Shown: one piece after another, positions 13,598-17,589 of the stretch
How the letters are laid out: every line of letters starts with the position of its first letter
How positions within the stretch are numbered: position 1 is the stretch's first letter
Assembly (NCBI GenBank): GCA_910584185.1
Contig: CAJTYC010000055.1
Coordinates: 1-17,589 of the forward strand
Direction: 5' to 3'
Source of the DNA: an uncultured Muribaculaceae bacterium
Lineage (GTDB): Bacteria > Bacteroidota > Bacteroidia > Bacteroidales > Muribaculaceae
Length of the DNA stretch: 17,589 nucleotides
Notes under the pieces: model-generated
What the model saw: only the letters and a program-made list of their open reading frames with translations
Told to the model about the DNA's origin: nothing
Databases searched by the model: none
Position numbers and translations under genes: made by a program

Positions 13598-15706
13598 ATG
13601 AAGAAAATCACACTCACTGCGGCCGTTGCATTGGCTTTGGCCGCTCCAAGCATGTCGGCCATGGCTGAACGCGAGAACCCGTTTCTGAAGCCATACGACA
13701 CGAAGTATGAAATCGCGCCGTTCGACCGCATCGAAACTTCCGACTTCATACCGGCCATCAAGGCCGGCATAGCGGAGCAGGATGAGGCTATCATGAACAT
13801 CGTGCGCAACCGCGCCGTGCCCGATTTCGACAACACTATCCTCCCGCTCGAGAACCTCTCCCCTATCCTGGAGCGCGTGAGCGGTGTGTTCTATCATTAC
13901 ATGGAGGCCATGTCAACACCGGAGTTTGCAGCCATGTCGGAAGAGGCTATACCTCTGCTCAATGATGCCAACAACAAGCTTATGCTCAACGACCTCCTGT
14001 TTCAGCGCATACAGCAGGTATATGAAAACCGCGACAAGCAGGGTCTCACACCGGTGCAGAAGCGAGTTGTAGAGAAGTATTACCGCCAGTTTGCCGAACA
14101 AGGCGCAGCCCTGCCGGCCGACAAGAAGGAGCAACTCGTAAAAATCAACAACGAGCTTTCGAAGCTCTTCATACAGTTCAACCGCAACCTGCTTAACGCC
14201 ACCAACCAGTTTGCAGTGATCGTATACGACAAGGAGGAACTTGCAGGTCTGCCGCAGTCATCGATCGACCAGGCCGCCGATGAAGCCAAGGCCCGTGGAC
14301 TCAGCGACATGTGGGTGTTCACACTCCATGCACCGAGCCGCCTGCCGGTGCTCCAGTATGCCGACTCACGTGGACTGCGCAAAGCCATATATGAAGGCTA
14401 CACCAACTTGGCAAGCTATGGCGAAAACTCCAACCTACCGGTAATCAGCAAGATTGTAAAGCTTCGCGACGAGAAAGCGAAACTTATGGGCTTCAACACA
14501 TTCGCGCAGATGATGACCTCGCGCGTTATGGCGAAGACTCCCGAAGCTGCCAGCGAACTTCTCATGCAGGTGTTTGAGCCGGCTGTGGCACGCAGCAAGG
14601 AGGAAGTCAAGGATATGCAGGCATATGTTGACGCTCATGGCGGCGGCTTCAAGATCGCACCTTACGACTATTATTACTATGCCGACAAGGTGAAGAAACA
14701 GAAGTTTGACCTCGATGAGGCTGCCACCCGCCCCTACTTCGCACTCGACAACGTGCTTAAGGGCGTGTTTGACACCACTGAGAAACTCTACGGCGTGAAG
14801 TTTGTGGAGATGCCCGACGCACCGAAATATATTGAGGATATGAAGGTGTATGATGTGGTCGACGCAAAGACCGGGGAGCATGTGGCTGTGTGGATGTGCG
14901 ACTACTTCCCCCGCGATACCAAGCGCCAGGGCGCATGGATGGAGCAGATGCAGAGTGCAGGTCTCTATGGCGACGGCACCTACAAGCGTCCCATCGTATA
15001 TAATGTGGGCAACTTCTCCCGCCCCACTGCCGACGCTCCGGCTCTTCTTACAGCCGACGAGGTTGAGACCATGTTCCATGAGTTCGGTCACGCACTTCAG
15101 GGCATGCTGACAACTGCCCCCTACAAGTCATTGGCCGGAACCAACGTGGACCGCGACTATGTGGAGATGTGCTCTCAGATAAATGAGCACTGGGCTTTCT
15201 CACCTGAGGTGCTGAAAGGTTATGCCCGTCACTACAAGACCGGGGAGGTTATTCCCGACGAGATGGTAAAGAAGATTGTGGAGGCCGGTAAGTTCAATCA
15301 GGGCTTCATGACAACCGAGCTGGCAGGTGCCGCCCTTCTCGACATGATGTATGGCCAACAGGCAGAGGTAGCAGACCCGAAAGCTTTCGAGGTGATGGTA
15401 GCCGAGAAGATCGGTATGCCTGAGGAGATTACATTCCGTTACCGTTCACCCTACTTCAAGCATATCTTCGGTGATGACGGTTATGCTTCGGGCTACTATA
15501 CTTATCTTTGGGCTCAGGTGCTTGAAGCTGACGCATGGGAGCTCTTCCAGGAGAAGGGCATCTTCGACAAGAAGACTGCCGCCAGCTTCAAGAAGAACAT
15601 CCTCGAGGCCGGTGACACTGAAGATGCCATGGTGCTCTTCAAGCGCTTCCGCGGTCACAATCCTGACACCAAGGCGCTGCTCCGCCTGCGTGGCTTCTCG
15701 AAGTGA
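13598..15706 (+). CDS. dcp: M3 family metallopeptidase, peptidyl-dipeptidase Dcp-like, exported
   Basis: A zinc peptidase of 702 residues that should remove C-terminal dipeptides from oligopeptides, as E. coli Dcp does at a similar length (about 680). A signal peptide (basic MKK, hydrophobic core, AMA at 21-23) predicts export to the periplasm. E. coli Dcp is largely described as cytoplasmic, so the location is a difference. The zinc site is FHEFGH with H494, E495 and H498. The third ligand is E523 in DYVEMCSQ, 29 residues after H494 as in oligopeptidases, followed by INEHWAF. The substrate-binding tail has YRSPYFKHIF and GYASGYYTYLWAQ near 610-645. The frame is intact. It ends 23 bases before a hairpin terminator. 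No consensus promoter is seen in the 41-base gap upstream, so readthrough from the AAA-ATPase gene is possible. Confidence 0.93.
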   Translation: MKKITLTAAVALALAAPSMSAMAERENPFLKPYDTKYEIAPFDRIETSDFIPAIKAGIAEQDEAIMNIVRNRAVPDFDNTILPLENLSPILERVSGVFYHYMEAMSTPEFAAMSEEAIPLLNDANNKLMLNDLLFQRIQQVYENRDKQGLTPVQKRVVEKYYRQFAEQGAALPADKKEQLVKINNELSKLFIQFNRNLLNATNQFAVIVYDKEELAGLPQSSIDQAADEAKARGLSDMWVFTLHAPSRLPVLQYADSRGLRKAIYEGYTNLASYGENSNLPVISKIVKLRDEKAKLMGFNTFAQMMTSRVMAKTPEAASELLMQVFEPAVARSKEEVKDMQAYVDAHGGGFKIAPYDYYYYADKVKKQKFDLDEAATRPYFALDNVLKGVFDTTEKLYGVKFVEMPDAPKYIEDMKVYDVVDAKTGEHVAVWMCDYFPRDTKRQGAWMEQMQSAGLYGDGTYKRPIVYNVGNFSRPTADAPALLTADEVETMFHEFGHALQGMLTTAPYKSLAGTNVDRDYVEMCSQINEHWAFSPEVLKGYARHYKTGEVIPDEMVKKIVEAGKFNQGFMTTELAGAALLDMMYGQQAEVADPKAFEVMVAEKIGMPEEITFRYRSPYFKHIFGDDGYASGYYTYLWAQVLEADAWELFQEKGIFDKKTAASFKKNILEAGDTEDAMVLFKRFRGHNPDTKALLRLRGFSK

Positions 15707-15729
15707 CATATTGATTCCGTAAAATTAAA

Positions 15730-15762
15730 AAGATAGGCGCGACCGCAAGTCGTGCCTATCTT
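15730..15762 (+). terminator. Terminator of the M3 peptidase gene
   Basis: A 14-bp stem (15730-15743 with 15749-15762) contains one G-U pair and a five-base CGCAA loop. It is flanked by A-rich sequence upstream and TTATATAAAA after it. It sits 23 bases after the peptidase stop and ends just before the kinase promoter element. Confidence 0.85.
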
Positions 15763-15773
15763 ATATAAAAGAT

Positions 15774-15781
15774 TATCTTTG
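15774..15781 (+). promoter_or_regulatory. -7 promoter element of the kinase gene
   Basis: TATCTTTG matches TAnnTTTG. The position 19-21 bases upstream falls inside the terminator hairpin and has no TTTG, so only half of the consensus is present. It implies transcription from about 15788, which excludes the GTG at 15752 as the kinase start and supports GTG 15818. Confidence 0.55.
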
Positions 15782-15817
15782 CATAGAAACCCTACTCATA
15801 AAGCTCCACCTATCGTC

Positions 15818-17074
15818 GTGTCTGACATTTCCAACTCCATATTGACTCCTATCGGTAGTGACGATGCATCCATGCTCTTGACCCCATATGCCGAGCATGG
15901 GTTCAGCATGCTCTGGCTGACCACAAGAAATGGCCGCAGGTTCATGCTTAAAGGTTTGTCGCCGGCCTATCGCAGCAAACCGGAGTTCAGGCAGCTTTTG
16001 CGCAAGGAGTTTGAGCTGTTGGTAACGCTCGACTCAGAAAGTGTGGTGCGCGTATGGGATATTGAAGAGAATAGCGCGACCGGACTCTGCATTGTGATGG
16101 AATACATACAGGGTGCCACCTTGTCGGAGCTTCTTGAAAGTCAAAGATTAAAAGCCTCCGAAAAGTTGGACCTTGCCATCCAATTGGCCGAAGCTCTCAG
16201 TTATATTCACTCCTGCGGGATTTCACACCGCGACCTGAAGCCTGACAACATCATCGTGATACCGGAGCGGAAACGCCTAAAGCTCATCGACTTCGGACTT
16301 GGCGACGGCAGTGACTTCATCACTTATAAGCAGAGCGGAGGCACCCGCACCTACGGTGCCCCTGAGCAGATCAACGACTGCTGCGGTGACAGCCGAAGCG
16401 ACGTGTATTCGTTCGGGGTAATATTACGCGAATTGGGCATAGCAAACGCCATAGCTAAGAGATGCCTACGCATCAATCCCGACGAACGGCCCACAATAGA
16501 GCAAGTCACAAAGGCGCTTAAACGCAAGCAAGCGGGAGTACAAAAATATGCTCTTTCAGCCATTGCAGCCGTTGCACTGCTATCACTGTGCGTAAATTTA
16601 TATCTGCTCAACACACCTCAGTCCGATGCTCCGCAACAAACTGCCACTCTAAACCAGACTGACAGTGTAAGAATGAAGTCTCAAACAGCAGAGATACATA
16701 AAGATGCAACCGATATCGATAGCCGGAGCAACGTATCAGAACCGGCACCCCAGATTACGCAAGCCTCGCAACCCGCAGAGGAGGCACCGAGCACGATAAT
16801 TACAGTTGACAATGTAGGCGACTCTCTCTTTGAGGATGCCTGTGCCGAAGCACGCGGACTAATAGACGCAAACAAAAAGAAGCTGCATCCCGACCTTGAC
16901 AATCTCAAAAAAATGGAGATATACCAAAGTCAGAATGCAGACTTAAAGAAGATAGCCGGTTCAATGAGCCAAAAAATGCAAGCCCAAGGTCTTCGTCAAA
17001 GTGCTATAACTCAATACGAAACAGCCTTCTGGTTCAACGTCACCAAGTTAACCACCGATTCATTCGGACAATGA
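15818..17074 (+). CDS. Membrane-anchored serine/threonine protein kinase (Hanks type)
   Basis: A 418-residue receptor-like kinase. The N-terminal cytoplasmic kinase domain (about 20-235) has the ATP lysine in FMLKG (K45), hinge VMEYI, catalytic loop HRDLKPDN (D139, N144), metal-binding DFG (D158), and the APE motif (A181-P182-E183). The usual GxGxxG loop is degenerate: only one glycine is left in AEHGFSMLWL, as in many Bacteroidales kinases I recall. A transmembrane helix (about 244-265) is followed by about 150 periplasmic residues: a Ser/Thr/Pro/Gln-rich linker, then a helical domain with DACAEARGLIDANKKKLHPD and TQYETAFWFNVTK, possibly TPR-like. I chose GTG 15818 (MSDISNSILTPIG) because the -7 element is at 15774-15781. 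No ATG precedes the domain in frame until M19. Its targets are unknown. A frameshifted WG-repeat remnant lies downstream on the opposite strand. Confidence 0.85.
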   Translation: MSDISNSILTPIGSDDASMLLTPYAEHGFSMLWLTTRNGRRFMLKGLSPAYRSKPEFRQLLRKEFELLVTLDSESVVRVWDIEENSATGLCIVMEYIQGATLSELLESQRLKASEKLDLAIQLAEALSYIHSCGISHRDLKPDNIIVIPERKRLKLIDFGLGDGSDFITYKQSGGTRTYGAPEQINDCCGDSRSDVYSFGVILRELGIANAIAKRCLRINPDERPTIEQVTKALKRKQAGVQKYALSAIAAVALLSLCVNLYLLNTPQSDAPQQTATLNQTDSVRMKSQTAEIHKDATDIDSRSNVSEPAPQITQASQPAEEAPSTIITVDNVGDSLFEDACAEARGLIDANKKKLHPDLDNLKKMEIYQSQNADLKKIAGSMSQKMQAQGLRQSAITQYETAFWFNVTKLTTDSFGQ

Positions 17075-17094
17075 TGGCAGGTTGTATCAGTCAT

Positions 17095-17485
17095 AGTAGA
17101 ATGACGCGTTAAGCTGATTTTCCAAAGTGGAGCACCATTATATGTGCCGGCATTCTTGTCAATCTGAATATTTGTGAATCTGAAAGGCAACAATTGTCTG
17201 CTACCGGATGCCACTCCTTTAAGGCCATATTCCGGATTGGTTAATACTAAAAAATCGGAGGATTCATCGGTGAGCGGACTTATATAATACAGGCAGTTAT
17301 CACCTACTGCAATGCCCTGCAAAAGGAAATATTGTATCATACTTAGCTTTAACGAGCACTTTACCAATAGCAGGATCAATTAACCCATACTTACTTTTCT
17401 TCTCAAAAATCTCAGGTTGTGCTGCCTTGACTATTATTACAGATTCAAGTTTCGCAAGTTGCTTTGCAACTTGAAAACTTGAGGT
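17095..17485 (-). pseudogene. Frameshifted remnant of a WG-repeat-like protein
   Basis: On the minus strand the frame open from 17485 reads FEKKSKYGLIDPAIGKVLVK then KYDTIFPFAG. This is the rhythm of a WG repeat (x-[WY]-G-x-I-D-x2-G-K-x-V-x6-Y-D-x-I-x2-F). It stops at a TGA (17300-17302). Removing one base from the CCC run at 17315-17317 joins it smoothly to the other frame: GIAVGDNCLYYISPLTDESS, then YGLKGVASGSRQLLPF and RFTNIQIDKNAGTY, a second degenerate repeat. No start codon or intact N-terminus is seen. The right-hand end runs into a hairpin, and the left end approaches the tail of the kinase gene, so its limits are approximate. WG-repeat proteins are probable protein-interaction surfaces. 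This one cannot be whole. Confidence 0.55.
17446..17481. repeat. 36-base near-palindrome (CAAGTTGC-TTT-GCAACTTG core)
   Basis: Outer arms CAAGTTT (17446-17452) and AAACTTG (17475-17481) and inner arms CAAGTTGC and GCAACTTG surround a TTT loop, with a single mismatch and one-base bulge between. It could be a terminator, a decayed REP-like element or a protein site. It lies beside a row of GTTTAT hexamers. Confidence 0.6.
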
Positions 17486-17514
17486 TTATGAGTTTATAAG
17501 GTTTATCAGTTTAT
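17484..17514. repeat. Four spaced GTTTAT hexamers
   Basis: GTTTAT occurs at 17484, 17492, 17501 and 17509, with start-to-start spacing of 8, 9 and 8 bases, immediately after the near-palindrome. The unit is too short and too few to be a CRISPR or a clear iteron array. It may be a simple-sequence decay product or a regulator site. The remaining 75 bases to the end show nothing I can identify. Confidence 0.45.
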
Positions 17515-17589
17515 TGGACAATCACAAACTTTAGCCCAACTTCAACATCTAATAGGCGTCAAGTGGCTGTTCGGCAGGCTTGACTCTTT

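Noticed and set aside
14435..15091. 218-residue minus-strand open frame inside the M3 peptidase gene
   Set aside because: It is a shadow of a G/C-rich, strongly conserved gene; no recognisable protein pattern or promoter.
15752..15817. GTG start for the kinase inside the terminator hairpin
   Set aside because: It lies within the stem of the M3 peptidase terminator and upstream of the -7 element, so it would not be on the kinase transcript.
17484..17514. CRISPR array suggested by repeated GTTTAT
   Set aside because: Units are six bases with 2-3 base gaps; there are no 25-40 base repeats or spacers and no cas genes.

Overview
The window looks like a Bacteroidales chromosome, most likely a gut Muribaculaceae/Bacteroides relative. 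The family assignment is an inference from protein flavour, since there is no rRNA. Three intergenic sites carry the Bacteroidetes-type promoter TTTG-N19/20-TATATTTG. Starts lack Shine-Dalgarno sequences, and the gene content (HU, tandem rhomboids with a C-terminal tail, AAA-ATPase/PD-(D/E)XK proteins, a membrane-anchored Ser/Thr kinase, WG-repeat debris) is typical of that order.

Left third (1-6800) is an accessory, defence-type region. It opens with a C-terminal stub of a type I methyltransferase (HsdM), overlapped by an intact specificity subunit (HsdS) and followed by an intact restriction/translocase subunit (HsdR). Next comes a scrambled RhuM-family locus. One copy keeps the first 110 codons and runs into a foreign tail. 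A second copy 1.46 kb downstream has lost its start codon and 214 bp of its middle and is truncated at the end. Between the two RhuM remnants lies a compact three-gene cassette with ATGA overlaps: a DUF3791 protein, a DUF3990 protein that looks like an ADP-ribosyltransferase and is broken by a frameshift, and a 74-residue partner. This cassette is the best candidate for a poorly described toxin/partner system.

Middle (6749-13556): two paralogous AAA-ATPase-like/PD-(D/E)XK proteins, each just downstream of its own near-identical promoter, bracket a core block. That block holds the nucleoid protein HU (minus strand, with its own promoter and a shared long-hairpin terminator), two overlapping active-site-intact rhomboid proteases, and a membrane-anchored endonuclease/exonuclease/phosphatase-family protein.

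Right part (13557-17589): an exported Dcp-like M3 metallopeptidase ends at a clear hairpin terminator. It is followed by a transmembrane Hanks-type Ser/Thr kinase with a degenerate glycine loop, whose GTG start is set by the preceding -7 element. The last 500 bases hold a frameshifted minus-strand WG-repeat remnant, a 36-base near-palindrome and spaced GTTTAT hexamers; no intact gene is visible there. No tRNA, rRNA, CRISPR array or insertion sequence was recognised.
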